Source: Gautieria morchelliformis
Taxonomy: Eukaryota > Basidiomycota > Agaricomycetes > Gomphales > Gomphaceae
NCBI GenBank assembly: GCA_015179125.1
Contig: WHVA01000045.1
Location: 62,001-126,000 of the forward strand
Length of the DNA stretch: 64,000 nt
Reading direction: 5' to 3'
Each line of letters starts with the position of its first letter. The first letter of the stretch is position 1. The position numbers and the translations under genes were made by a program. Positions 44,447 to 55,695 of the stretch are shown piece after piece. Under the pieces are notes generated by a model. That model searched no databases. It was not told where the DNA came from and saw nothing but the letters and a program-made list of their open reading frames with translations.

Positions 44447-45838
44447 ATGCCTCCTCCTACCACAGCTACTTCAGCTCGAGCAGGAGCTGTCGAAGCTCTC
44501 TCTTATTTTGGCAGTCTTAGATCCGCAGCACCAAGGCATGCGGAACCCTCCGGCAGCTCTCGTGCTGACGATGAGCTCTCCAATGCTTTTCCGCAACGTT
44601 TCGAAGAAGTTCCCGACGCTAATCCCGACGACAATCCCAATTATGACGGGAATTCGACGAGTAGCAGCGGAGAACAAACAGCAGCGTCATCCCGACGCCC
44701 AGCTCCACCACCACCACCTCCACCAGGACCACCTCCAGGCGGCCCTCATGGCGGTCCCCCAGGCGGTCCTCCCGGTGGTCCTCCACCCCCAATTCCACCT
44801 CAGATTCCCGCCAACCCAGTTCCGCCTGCGCCAGTTCCGGATCTTGCACAAGCTATCGCCATGCTAGCCGGACAACTTCAGCGCCCGGCCCAAGCACCAC
44901 CACGCCCCAAGACAAAGGTCCACGAACCAGATCAGTTCGACGGTTCCGACCCCAAGAAGCTCCAGCCGTTTCTGGTCCAGCTTCAACTCAATTTCCGTGA
45001 TCGCCCCGACACCTTTCCCGACGACGAACGGAAGGTCAATTACGCCCTTTCCTATCTCCGAGGCACAGCTCTCGACTACTTCGAACCCGCCCTCATGGAC
45101 CCATTCGCTCTTGTCGACTGGGCCGACGATTACCACAACTTCGTTTCCGAACTCCGCAGCAACTTCGGACCATTTGATATGGAAGCCGATGCGGAAAATG
45201 AACTCGATAAGCTTCGTATGAAAGACACTCATAAGATAGCTAAATATATCGTCACATTCCAGCAGCTTGCTCCTCAAGTTCAATGGGGAGAAGCCGCACT
45301 CCGACGCCAGTTTTACATGGGCTTGCCATCCCAGATCAAGGATGAAATTGCCCGCGTCGGAAAACCCGCCACCCTTACCGACCTCCGCAACCTCGCCCAA
45401 TCCATCGATTCGCGCTACTGGGAAAGACACTTCGAGATTGCTCGCGAAACTTCCGCCCAGAGCAAGAACGACAAGAAGTCTGATAAAGACAAGAAGAAGA
45501 CCAATTCCGGAAACAACAACAGCAACAACAGCTCCGGATCCAACCCCGGCAACCGGAACAACAACAACACCCCTCGCAACAACCAGGCCTCTGGTTCCAA
45601 CACCAACGCCCGGAAGAGTACTCCGGACCTTTCCGACAAACTTGGGAAGGACGGAAAACTAACCCCTGTAGAACGCCAGCGTCGCATGGACAACAACCTT
45701 TGCCTTTTCTGCGGCAAAGGCGGTCACGTCGCTCGCAACTGCACTCGCGCTTCCGCCTCCGCTGCTAAGGCCAAGGGCCACGCAGCAAAGACGGAAGAGA
45801 AATCCAAAGCGGCTCCCGCTGTGGATTCAAAAAAATAG
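44447..45838 (+). CDS. gag: Gypsy Gag polyprotein
   Basis: 463 codons. The N-terminus is Ala/Ser-rich, with a strongly Pro-rich stretch (about residues 85-135) made of PPGGP units. The central retrotransposon Gag domain (about residues 155-330) includes QPFLVQLQLNF and the FDMEADAENELDKLR block. An Asn/Ser-rich linker follows, then a CCHC zinc knuckle, CLFCGKGGHVARNC (45707-45750), which binds nucleic acid. It forms the structural shell of the virus-like particle in this family. Confidence 0.92.
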   Translation: MPPPTTATSARAGAVEALSYFGSLRSAAPRHAEPSGSSRADDELSNAFPQRFEEVPDANPDDNPNYDGNSTSSSGEQTAASSRRPAPPPPPPPGPPPGGPHGGPPGGPPGGPPPPIPPQIPANPVPPAPVPDLAQAIAMLAGQLQRPAQAPPRPKTKVHEPDQFDGSDPKKLQPFLVQLQLNFRDRPDTFPDDERKVNYALSYLRGTALDYFEPALMDPFALVDWADDYHNFVSELRSNFGPFDMEADAENELDKLRMKDTHKIAKYIVTFQQLAPQVQWGEAALRRQFYMGLPSQIKDEIARVGKPATLTDLRNLAQSIDSRYWERHFEIARETSAQSKNDKKSDKDKKKTNSGNNNSNNSSGSNPGNRNNNNTPRNNQASGSNTNARKSTPDLSDKLGKDGKLTPVERQRRMDNNLCLFCGKGGHVARNCTRASASAAKAKGHAAKTEEKSKAAPAVDSKK

Positions 45839-45839
45839 T

Positions 45840-48800
45840 CAGCAGTCCTCCGGCCTCCGCACGAGCTGAGGGCTGTGTTGACCCCATTCGTGCGACAAAT
45901 GAGGTAAAACTCAACGCATCCGCTCTTTCGTCCTCCGACTCCCTCTCTGTCCCGCTCACTTCCGACACCATTTCCGCACCCCCTTTTACCGCATTGATCG
46001 ACTCCGGTTCAACTCATTGTTTCCTCGATTCCGACTTTGTTTTGAAACATAAACTTCCGACCCACAACATTCCGGCAATTCCGCTCCGCCTTTTCAACGG
46101 ATCTTCCAACACGGCAATTTCTCAAGTCGTAGATCTGTCTATCTGTTTCGCTACTGGGGACAACCATGAAGTTACGTTTTACGTTACTCTGCTAGATGCT
46201 AGCTGTTCCGTTGTACTAGGACACAATTGGCTCACCCGATATAATCCGTCGATTAACTGGGCATTGGGTCAAATACAGTTCCGTACCCCGGATCAACTTC
46301 CGTCTATTCCGACGTCGTCCGCAAAGATGGCTCAGGCCTCTTCTGCAACTCCGCTCGTGGATTCAGTTCCGCACTCCGGTCCCGCTTTAGCACCTCCGTC
46401 CCTCGAAGCTCCTCGAATTGCGCTCATCTCCGCCACCGCTTTCCGCGTATTGCAATGGCAAGAGGATATGACCGTTTTCCAGCTTCACCTTTCCGATTCG
46501 GTTTCAGTCAAGGCTCGTTCCGCCTCAACTTCCGCTCCGGTCGACATGAGCTCAGTTCCAGAAGAATATCGTGACTTCCCGGACGTGTTCAACAAGGCCA
46601 AAGCCGATAAACCAGCTGAACATCGACCTTACGATTTGAAGATAGATTTGGAAGAAGGAGCATCTCCGCCCCTTGGACCGATCTACTCCCTTTCGCAAAG
46701 TGAACTCCTAACTCTCCGCGAGTTCGTCGATGAACATCTCAACATGGGCTTCATCCACCCTTCGCTGTCTCCGCACGGCGCTCCGGTCCTTTTCGTCAAG
46801 AAGAAGGATGGATCTCTCCGCCTCTGCGTCGATTTCCGTGGACTCAATGCCCTTACTAAGAAGGACAAATATCCGCTTCCGCGCATTTCCGACCTCCTCG
46901 ACACTCCCCGCAGGGCGAAGATCTACACCAAAATTGACCTCCAGCACGCTTATCACCTTGTCCGCATCCGGGAAGGTGACGAGTGGAAAACCACCTTCCG
47001 CACCCGCTACGGTGCTTTTGAGTGGACTGTCATGCCTTTTGGTCTAACCAATGCTCCCGCCGCTTTTCAGCGATTCATGAACGACATATTTTCCGACCTC
47101 CTCGACGTATGCGTCCTAGTCTACATTGACGACATCCTCATCTATTCCGATACACCGGAAAAACATCGGGAACATGTCCGCGAAGTACTCCGCCGTCTAC
47201 GCAAACATCATCTCTATGCAAAAGCAGAAAAATGCGAATGGCATCGCGACACGGTCGAATACCTCGGCTACATCCTCTCTCCAACAGGTCTTACCATGGC
47301 AGAGGACAAGGTCAAGGCAATTCAAGAATGGCCGGAACCCCGACGTGTTAAGGATGTGCAGTCTTTCCTTGGCTTCGCCAACTTTTACCGGCGTTATATT
47401 TACAATTTTTCCGACATTACTGTTCCACTTACGCGTCTCACCAGGAAGGGTGCCCCATGGAATTTCACTCCGGAATGCCGTTCCGCATTTGAAGCTCTCA
47501 AATCGGCCTTCACCACGGCTCCCATACTCGGTTTCTGGATTCCTGATGCCCACCTTGTACTCGAAACCGACGCTTCCGACTACGCGCTAGCCGCCATTCT
47601 TTCCATCATTTCACCCGACGACGGAGAAATTCATCCGATCGCCTTTCATTCCCGCACCTTTTCCGCCCCGGAACTCAACTACGACGTCCACGATAAGGAA
47701 CTACTTGCGATTTTCGAAGCCTTCAAAATCTGGAGACACTACCTCGAAGGTCCAACTTATCCGATCGACGTTGTAACGGATCATAAGAACCTTGAGTATT
47801 TTGCAACTACTAAGATTTTGACTCGCCGTCAAGTCCGCTGGTCTGAATACCTCTCACAGTTCAACATGGTGATCCGTTTCCGCCCCGGAAAGCTCGGAGC
47901 AAAACCCGACGCGCTCACTAGACGTTGGGACGTCTACCCAAAAGAGGGAAGTAGCGACTATGCCAGCGTTAACCCGCACAATTTCCGCCCAGTATTCTCT
48001 ACTGAGCAACTGGCATCGTCCCTGCGTGCCACAGCATTGCAGTTTCCGCTACTCCGCGCCTCAATCATTATGGACACCGAGTCTCTCCATTCCGACATCC
48101 GTTCCGCACTTCGTTCCGACCCCATCTCCGCAGCCCACCTCGATGACCCCACCAGTCCTGGATGGTCCCTTGATTCCGATGGATTTCTCCGGTACAAGTC
48201 CCGGATTTACGTTCCGGATACCAACGATCTACGACTTCGTGTGCTCCAGCAAAGCCACGATCACCCGCTCTCAGGACACCAAGGCCAGAACAAAACCCTT
48301 GACATAATCCGACGTACCTATACTTGGCCCCTTCTCCGCACGATGGTCCAAGACTATTGCAAGTCATGCACCACCTGTATGCGAGCCAAGCCTCAACGTC
48401 ACAAACCCTACGGCCTCCTGAAGCAACTTCCGATCCCGGAACAACCGTGGAATTCGATATCCATGGATTTCATTGAGAAACTTCCTAAGTCATCTGGCTA
48501 TGATACCATTCTAGTAATCGTTGACCGCCTTACAAAGCAGTCCATCTTTATTCCGACATATGACACCATCACTTCCGCCCAACTCTTCGTGCTCCACGTC
48601 TTTTCCAAGCACGGAATCCCTTCCCATGTCACTTCTGACCGTGGTTCCAAATTCGTGTCATCCTTTTTCCGCACACTCGGCAAGGCTCTCGACATGAAGC
48701 TCCACTTCACTTCCGGTTATCATCCCGAAGGAGACGGACAGACGGAACGTACTAATCAGACCCTTGAACAGTATCTCCGCGTCTATTGCAACTACCAACA

Positions 48801-49533
48801 CAGCAATTGGTCCGACCTTCTTCCGCTCACGGAATTTGCTTACAACAAAGCACCTTCCGCCACCACCGGAATTTCACCCTTTTACGCCAACAAGGGCTAC
48901 CACCCGAATCTCGCCTTCCACCCTGAACGCGATCTCGCCTCTGCAAGAGCCCAAGACTTCGTTGTGGAACTTGATGACCTTCACCAGCACCTCCGAAAGA
49001 ACATTTCCGCTGCACAAAAGAGATACCAAACTTCCGCCGATCGGAAACGGCTTCCGCAACCGGCATTTGAGATTGGCGACAAAGTCTTTGTCAAAGCTGA
49101 AAACTTCCGCACCACTCGCCCCTCGAAGAAGCTCTCTGAGAAATACCTTGGTCCTTACGAGATCATCGCTAAGGCCGGCAGCCGTTCTTTCACTCTCAGA
49201 CTTCCTGACAATATGCGCGCAGTACACCCGGTATTCCATGTCTCCATGCTTGAGCCTGCAGTTCCGAATACAATTCCGAATCGAGAACAACCTCCGCCTC
49301 CGCCAGTCATCATCGACGGAGAACCGGAATATGAGATCTTGGAAATTCTCAACTCCAAGCTCGACAGACGATACCGCTGCCAACTCCAGTACCTAGTCAA
49401 GTGGGCAGGCTACGAAAACACCGACGAAGAGACCTCGTGGATTTCCGCCACGGAATTAGACCACGCCTCTGACCTCGTCTCTGATTTCCACAAGTCTTAT
49501 CCTGATAAACATGGCCCCATTTCCGCGCCTTAG
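45840..49533 (+). CDS. pol: Gypsy Pol polyprotein (protease, RT, RNase H, integrase, chromodomain)
   Basis: The frame is open from shortly after gag. The aspartic protease shows LIDSGSTHCFLDSD (about 45990-46035). The reverse transcriptase has FVKKKDGSLRLCVDFRGLN and the catalytic YIDDILIYSD (47122-47151). RNase H has LETDASDYALAAIL near 47555-47600. The integrase H2C2 finger lies at about 48255-48390 and the core follows with a visible D-35-E spacing (SDRGSKF to TERTNQ). The C-terminus is a chromodomain (YLVKWAGYENTDEETSW, about 49391-49442), which places the element among chromoviruses. Chromodomains are known to steer integration to modified chromatin. How pol is expressed relative to gag is not decided here. 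Confidence 0.93.
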
Positions 49534-49663
49534 TCATTTCCGACCTCAATTCTGATACCCCATTCTTTCTTACAGTCCTCAAGTCATTGGTCAAATCCGA
49601 TTAATTTCCCGCTCCACTACTTTCCGACATTTCAAGAAATATTTTACAAGTTACTTCGACACC

Positions 49664-50939
49664 CTACTCCTCCCTCATCGTTTCCACCTCACCCTTGTTC
49701 TCCATTTCCGCCTCACCCTCGTTCTCCACTTCCGCACCCTCTTCCGCATTTCCTATCTCCACATTGACCAACTCGGTCCCCACCCTCGTATCCGCCACCT
49801 GACTTGGACCCGCTTCCGCCCCATTCTCCTCCTGCATCCACAAGTCCATTCTTTCCCGGACCATGTCATTCCGCCACCGGTACTCCTGCTTGAACTGCTC
49901 CAAGACCGCCGACATAACGGTCATCTGGTTCTGGAAGGACAACAACTGTTGTTGTTGAACTTCCGCCATCTCCTCCAGAGTGTTCCGGATCCCGCGCTGG
50001 GATCTCCGGATACCCCTCAACGACCTAGCAATGGTAACAACGGCGACACCATGGAGAAGCGGTTGAGCACCGCAGTCTCCGAGGTTCCGGTCACCGGAAA
50101 TCCCTCCGGCTTTTTTCCGCTCGGTCCCGGTTTTGACTTGGGGGTTTCAGGCCCCTCGGTCTCAACCCTGCACCGTTTCCGCTCCACCCTCGCGGCACAC
50201 CCATCCACCACGCAACAACGCTTCTTGTCCTGGCACCGTTCGCAGGCCGTCTCCCGCGGATTTTCTGACCACACACACTCCAGGCCCTTGACCTCACACG
50301 TGTCGCAAGGAGCCTTCTCCTCCTCGCCGTCCCTGGTTTTCCTTTTCCAGGTCACGGGATTTTCCGGCCCCAGCTCTCGCAACTCCAGTATCCGGGCCAT
50401 CTTCTCTTTCCGAGCCTGCTGGAACTCGTCCGCCCTCCGCTTCCGCTCCGCAACAATGTTCGGCATGGGAGCACCTTCCTTCTGCTTCCCCTTGCCCTCT
50501 GGAGTCGTTGTGCTTTCCGCACTGCTTTCCGCTTGCGACTCCCCCTCGGATTCTACGACTCTCTGGCAGTTTTTCCGTGAGCTCCGGAACACCCCACACG
50601 ACATTTCCCACTCACCCGGGATTTTCCTGCCTTCTCCGCCGCGGCCTTGTCTTCCGCAGCCTTTTTCGCCGCGTCCCATTTCCGCTGCTCCTCACGGAGG
50701 CGCGACTCCTCCTCGCGGCGTTTACGGTCCTTTTCTTCCCTCTCCTTCCGCTCCTTCTCCCGACACTCCTGTTCCTTGCACTCTCTCTCCTTGCGCTCCT
50801 CCTCCAGACGTTCCCTCTCTTTCCGCGCGGCTTCCTCGGCCTCGCGCTTTTCGGCCAGTTCCTTCTGCGCAAGCATGTCAGCGAAGTGCTGCTTCATCTC
50901 GGCACTGGACATTTTGGAGAAGTCAACTGAAGTGCTCAT
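49664..50939 (-). CDS. antisense coding block inside the Gypsy element: coiled coils and a paired Cys cluster
   Basis: Three overlapping or adjoining minus-strand frames (50553-50939, 50017-50679, 49664-50020) lie between pol and the 3' LTR. The first begins MSTSVDFSKMSSAEMKQHF and becomes a Glu/Arg/Lys coiled coil of about 90 residues. The second carries Cys residues in the pattern C-x2-C-x6-C ... C-x2-C-x5-CC (about 50197-50307: PCDTCEVKGLEC and ACERCQDKKRCC), surrounded by basic residues and likely zinc-binding. The third has a Gln-rich helix (QQQQLLSFQNQM) and an acidic tail. No match to gag, pol or env was recognised. Whether the frames are exons of one spliced message or separate is unresolved. 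The block could be a captured host gene or a regulator of the element. Confidence 0.6.
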
Positions 50940-51059
50940 GGTGGATCAAAATGAAGACGCGTTTGTTTCCCGCCTATCTTTCGAACTCCGACGTGTTTGT
51001 TCACAGGTCATATGATCCGACTTGTGGTCTCGTGGGGCTCAACCTTAGAAGGGAGATAC

Positions 51060-51750
51060 TGTTACGACTGTTCATTTCCGACTTCCGACCCTCGATTCCG
51101 CAATACCTTCCGCCCCTATGATATTTCCGCAACACATTCCGCCCCTCCGATATTTCCGACATTCCGCCCCTTGTACATTTCCCTTGTTCTTTCGACTCTA
51201 TTACTCGGACCCACCGGACCCACCTTACCGTTGATCAAGACCATATGTCCGACCCTCCTTGTGTTTCGTTGTCAGATATGTTTCCCCGACCCCTTGTTCT
51301 TTGCCATTGTTCTACCTTACCCTGAACCCCCCTTGTAGTCCCATTGTTCCCAATAGTTAGTTCCCACGCATTGTCTACTCGACTTCCGCTTCCTCCGGAA
51401 TTTGCTTAGTACCATATCATTACCTGTTGTCTCAGCTCTTTGTATAAAAGCCTGTCATGTATGTCTCTTATTCTGCAATCAGATAATCACCTTCGATACT
51501 TGATTTCCTTCGCTCCATCTCCTGTTCTTAGCACAGCGAGTCTAGCAAGATCTCAGTCTCTCTCCGCCTTCCGTCTTCCGCCTTCCGCCTCAGTTCCGAC
51601 CCAAGTTCCGACCAACCTTTGGTTCAGTACTTTCCGACTTCCGACTCAGTTCCGAAATACTTAGGATGATACTTCATTGGGGGCGCAACCTATAAGTTGA
51701 AGCCGCTGTCCTTTCCAGTTCTGACTTAGTGGAAATCTCAATACGTAACA
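51060..51750 (+). repeat. 3' LTR of the Gypsy element
   Basis: 691 bp, TGTTACGACTG to CAATACGTAACA, preceded by a purine tract. A TATAAAAG box lies near 51444. It is the uninterrupted version of the 5' LTR. Confidence 0.95.
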
Positions 51751-51755
51751 CTAAC

Positions 51756-52408
51756 CTCGGCTACGATTTAAGCTTTGCCTTTCCGGCTACTTAACATCGG
51801 GCCAGGATCTAGATTCGAGGATAGGCGAACCTTGTTCATATTACAGCCTCAAGGGTCTTGGCCATAAGGGGGGGATACTGTAAGAACCCGGCCTTTGGCC
51901 AGTTACTTACCGGTATAACCTTTCTTCCGAGCCCGAGCCTTGTGATACTCGTGCCCGAGTACTTGTGATTCTAATCCTGCGCCCGAGCCCGAGCTAGAGC
52001 TCATATCCGACCTTGATCCCATGCCCGTATCCCCTTAGTTACTGATTCCGCTCCATCACGCATCATTCATATATTACCTCGCCCCCCCTGACTTCACCCT
52101 GACCTCCCCCTAATATGCTCGCCCCTGACTCGTACCCTCGCTCGTATATAAACCCCCTTGTATGCATTCCTACTCCTCAGTCTGAAAATCAACTGTCGTG
52201 TGCTTTGATCCCTAGTTAGTTTCTAAGCCTCGCCTCTTAAGCCAAACCTCGCCTCTTATTCATTTGCCTCCAAAGTTGGGACTTGTGCATAGGGTCGGCG
52301 CAGCACATAAGCTGAAGCCTAGTCCCTCTCCGACTTCCCCATCAGAACCTCGCCCTGTAACCTCGGACCTTACCTCGGGTTTCGCCCCCGAGCTCGGTCA
52401 ACCTTACA
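51756..52408 (+). mobile_element. 3' end and LTR of an older LTR retrotransposon
   Basis: A purine tract (AAGGGGGGGATAC) directly precedes TGTAAGAACCCGG (51879), and the unit closes with AACCTTACA at 52408. It is a 530-bp LTR with TGTAAG/CTTACA inverted ends and a TATATAAA box near 52146. No second copy of this LTR lies in the window. The young Gypsy element sits immediately to its left, probably inside this element's internal region. Confidence 0.75.
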
Positions 52409-52429
52409 AAGGATCATATCGTAACAGCA

Positions 52430-53950
52430 GCACATAGCTTTCTTACAACATCCAGCAGTTCCTAGGTCTCATCCCATATCTGGCACATTACATGCCAGAT
52501 GTCACCACATACATGACCCTGTTATCAGGCTGTGTTCACAACAACCATCTGTTCAAATGGATGCCCTTGCTCAACAAGTGCCTGCAAAGCATAAAGGAAC
52601 TGGCCTGCAAATCCCCCATCTTACATCCAGTTGATGCATGGAACCCAGATCCTATCTGGGTAATAGAGTGTATTTGTTGGCTAATAATTAGCCTAATAAG
52701 TTTTTATCCTGTACTGATATAGGTGCCAGTGGATATAATATTTCACTAATTAATCTGTTCTAGGAAAATGTCAAAAAGTGTGACTGATAGAAATGTCTCA
52801 GCATCATTAGCCCTGTGCTGTGCCTGAAAAAATGCCCTCTGTGACTCAAGCGGTTCCCTCTCAGCCTTATTCTTCATCTTAACCAAGGGCCCTATTTTTT
52901 CCAACCACTGGGCCACCCAACTTGTTGACACAACTGAACTGGATTCTGTTGAGCTCTCCAATACCCAGCTGCTATAATCACACACCTCGGTCTTCGCTTG
53001 AATCCTCTTTCTCAGTTGTATCACATGAAGGGGGTGTGGTACGTGCATACTCCAAATCAACCTTGTCTTGTTGGTCCCAGTCAGCAGCTGCACTCTCAGA
53101 GGCTTGTAAGGTCCATTCACCAATCTGAGATCAGCAGAAAGGGTTGGTCAGTGTTTCAAAATAATTTAAAGGTGTGTGACATACCAATTTCATCTCCTTT
53201 ACCTCCTTCCTCTCCTTCATCTCCTCATTTGCATCTGGCTTGCTGGGTGACAACTCAACCCATTTTCACTTCAGTGTGTCGCTGGGTGCACTAGTGCTTG
53301 TGGAGTTGGGTGCTATTAGTTTGTCAGCCAGGATAGATGCTGACATCACTTAATAATTCTTATCCAGGTTGGAATATGCTGGGGATAATAATTATCAGGA
53401 ACAAATACACTCTAACCACCAATGGCTCCAAGTCAGGTGTTGGTGCTGTATACGGCCAGGGCCTTGACTGGAAAATCTGTCACCCAGCAGCTGTCAGGAG
53501 TGAGGCTTGAGAGTGGAAGTGGCAGCATCGGCCCCAGACCCTCCAATAACAAATGGGGCAGGTTCCTGGTGTCCTTACTTCAGTATCTTTCCATACTTCC
53601 ATCTTCGGTCCTGTAGTCTTGCCCTTATACTCTGCACCTTCTGCTTTCTGTCTCTTAAAATACAAAAAGAATTCTAATTTATCAAATTGAAGGTGCAGAT
53701 GCTGAAGCCAATGTCCTATCAAACCTTGTCCCTGGGTATACACACTATGTAACATCTTGCTGTTATTGTCAAGTATTTCAAGTATTTCTGACAAGCACCC
53801 AATAAATTGTTGTGTTTTCCATGAAAGTCTCCACCTTTGCCGAGATTTTGTATATTACACATGTATTCCATGTGCATGTGTAAGTATTCTGGGTTTGAGA
53901 ATACCTATAATGCCTATTCGCGGTGTCTTAGATCTCAGCTAAACCGCTCT
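52430..53950 (+). mobile_element. Gypsy pol remnant, old
   Basis: A plus-strand frame reads LIPYLAHYMPDVTTYMTLLSG, then FKWMPLLNKCLQSIKEL and ACKSPILHPVDAWNPDPIWVI, matching the RT/RNase H connection of a basidiomycete Gypsy lineage. Further pieces to about 53.8 kb recall RNase H and downstream regions. It is heavily broken and of a lineage different from the 43-52 kb element. Confidence 0.65.
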
Positions 53951-54235
53951 GCTGAACCTTTCAGCCATGAACAGAATTGAACTTGGTACAGCATGAAAAG
54001 TCTACTGTTCTAGGCGTTAGCAAATCGTTAAATACAAACAAGAACGGTATTATGGAGTCTGGGATTGAACGGGGATATGGTGATCGAACTACGTAGGGAT
54101 TGCAGAAGATAAATTGCGATTGCTCATCAACATTTATAGGTTGGTAATCCTAGGGAGAAATAATTAGGGAATGTTTCCCACTGTAGAAGTAGTGGAGTAC
54201 CTGGTCTCCTAACCATCGAAACCAAGCCTGGACAT

Positions 54236-55461
54236 TTACTTGCCACCAGTAGTGCCCAATCCCATAGTAGACTTGAAACTGTCGTATATCCACCATTGGA
54301 AGCCTATAAACAAATATTCAGACAGTGATGCCGTCATGGCCGTCTTATTGCTTACCGGTGAGTGTACCTGTCGACATAACAACTTATGAGTAACGTTTGA
54401 GGAAAGGGACCTCGAGCTTGCCTACCAATCATAAGCACGCGAGTTCCGAGACCTTTGGTGGCTAATGTTACAACCCCAGTGTCCTTAGCAATTGTCATAA
54501 TACTTTTTCCTTTGTTGTCCGCCTTGCCCATCAAACTGACGAGGGTATCTGCAGGGTGCGAAACAATAGCGCAGACGACACCTGCGAGGTAACCTGAAGA
54601 AAAGGTGACACCGAGCTGGGTAGGCTTGCTGTAGGTCTCCTTTGGCTCGGTGAAGACGTGGGTGTAGAACAGTGAGACAATCTTCTCGAAGAAGTAGAAC
54701 TTGGCCATGGTGTATGGGACCTGAGCACGTACAGGTGAGAAATGCAATATGCTAGCTTATATAGCCTCGAACCTGACGAGACCAGAGAGGAACAAGTGAA
54801 CCAAAGGGATAGCGGAACTCGGCTTTGTTTGCTTGCATCGCAGCTAATGCAGCTCCAAATCCGGTGGGGAAGGTCCCAACTGCGCTGGTTTGAATCCTAA
54901 CCTTGGTCATCTCGAGGGGGCACAGTGCGACGTCGGCGAAGACTTCAGCGGAAGCGGAACCAACGAGCCATATTGATCCCTTATATTTTGATGCGAGCTC
55001 CTCGCCCGCGAGGTTTGAGTACGCATCCTTGAATACCTCGTACAGACCATACTTGAACATGCCCTGGAGCGAGTATCCGACGAACGTCGGTCCAAAACCT
55101 TTCCAGATACCTGTAGCACCTTCCTCAGCCACAAGAGTCCTCAGCCCAGAACCGAGGCCCTTATACTTTAATGGATCAACCTAACAACATTAAATGACAA
55201 TGTGAGCTCAGGATCCGTGAATGCCAGTCGCAATGCGCACCTGCATGTTGCATTTTGTGACATCGAGTGGAGTGATACCTGCATGTGTGATACCACACGC
55301 TAGGATACCCCCGAGCATGCATTTGGCATAGTACGAAGCATCATGTGGAACAGGACCAGCGAATCTAAAAGTTTAGTAATGCTTCAGCATATCAGCTTCG
55401 TCACTGGCTCCGGTATGACTGACCGGGCATCCCACTTGCCAGGAGGAAGAAGATGAGACAT
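54236..55461 (-). CDS. mir1: mitochondrial phosphate carrier
   Basis: Start MSHLLPPGKWDAR at 55461, with introns near 55365-55425, 55185-55240, 54735-54785 and 54355-54425. The three carrier repeats are visible. Repeat 1 has GITPLDVTKCNMQ (about 55240-55285), which contains the P-x-D/E-x-x-K motif. Repeat 2 has LCPLEMTKVRIQT (about 54885-54925), and repeat 3 has SHPADTLVS (about 54545-54570). GIWKGFGPTFVGYSLQG and the closing FQWWIYDSFK are characteristic of the phosphate carrier (PiC/Mir1) rather than other carriers. The protein ends at 54236-54238 and is about 310 residues, the normal size. It imports phosphate with H+ across the inner mitochondrial membrane for ATP synthesis. It is the first intact host gene right of the transposon island. 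Confidence 0.92.
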
Positions 55462-55695
55462 GGCGTTGACAATGTGTTTGTCTAGTTACGTATAATCTGC
55501 GCTAGACACAGACGACCAGCGGCGGCGGTGTGTGGAAGATGAAGGCAGAAGAGATGGTTGTAAAAAATTTCGGCGGAAGCGGCAATCGGCTCGGAGCGAA
55601 TCGGAACGAATCGGAACGAATATGTATAGGATTGGCTCCGTCATGATCAAGCTACTTACAGGACTTACACTTAGGGCTAGTCTGCTGCCAGCACA

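Larger units (their letters stand above)
43314..51750 (+). mobile_element. Ty3/Gypsy chromovirus LTR retrotransposon, looks largely whole
   Basis: The element is 8.4 kb, bounded by LTRs that begin TGTTACG and end CGTAACA, with a perfect 5-bp target duplication CTAAC (43309-43313 and 51751-51755). Order: 5' LTR carrying a nested solo LTR, gag, pol (protease, RT, RNase H, integrase, chromodomain), an antisense coding block, a polypurine tract (GAAGGGAGATA, just before 51060) and the 3' LTR. Outside the nested insertion, the LTRs differ by about 12 substitutions and one 1-bp indel over about 690 bp by my count. The insertion is therefore fairly recent. gag and pol are both long open frames. The element is very rich in TTCCG on this strand. 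Confidence 0.95.

Noticed and set aside
44864-45430. A 188-codon minus-strand frame opposite gag
   Set aside because: It is opposite a clear Gag domain and shows no motif of its own, unlike the antisense block downstream of pol, which has no sense-strand gene.
49949-51121. A 390-codon plus-strand frame downstream of pol
   Set aside because: It is extremely Ser/Pro/Phe-rich and is the mirror of the charged coiled-coil frames on the minus strand. The Cys cluster and helices make the minus strand the better candidate.
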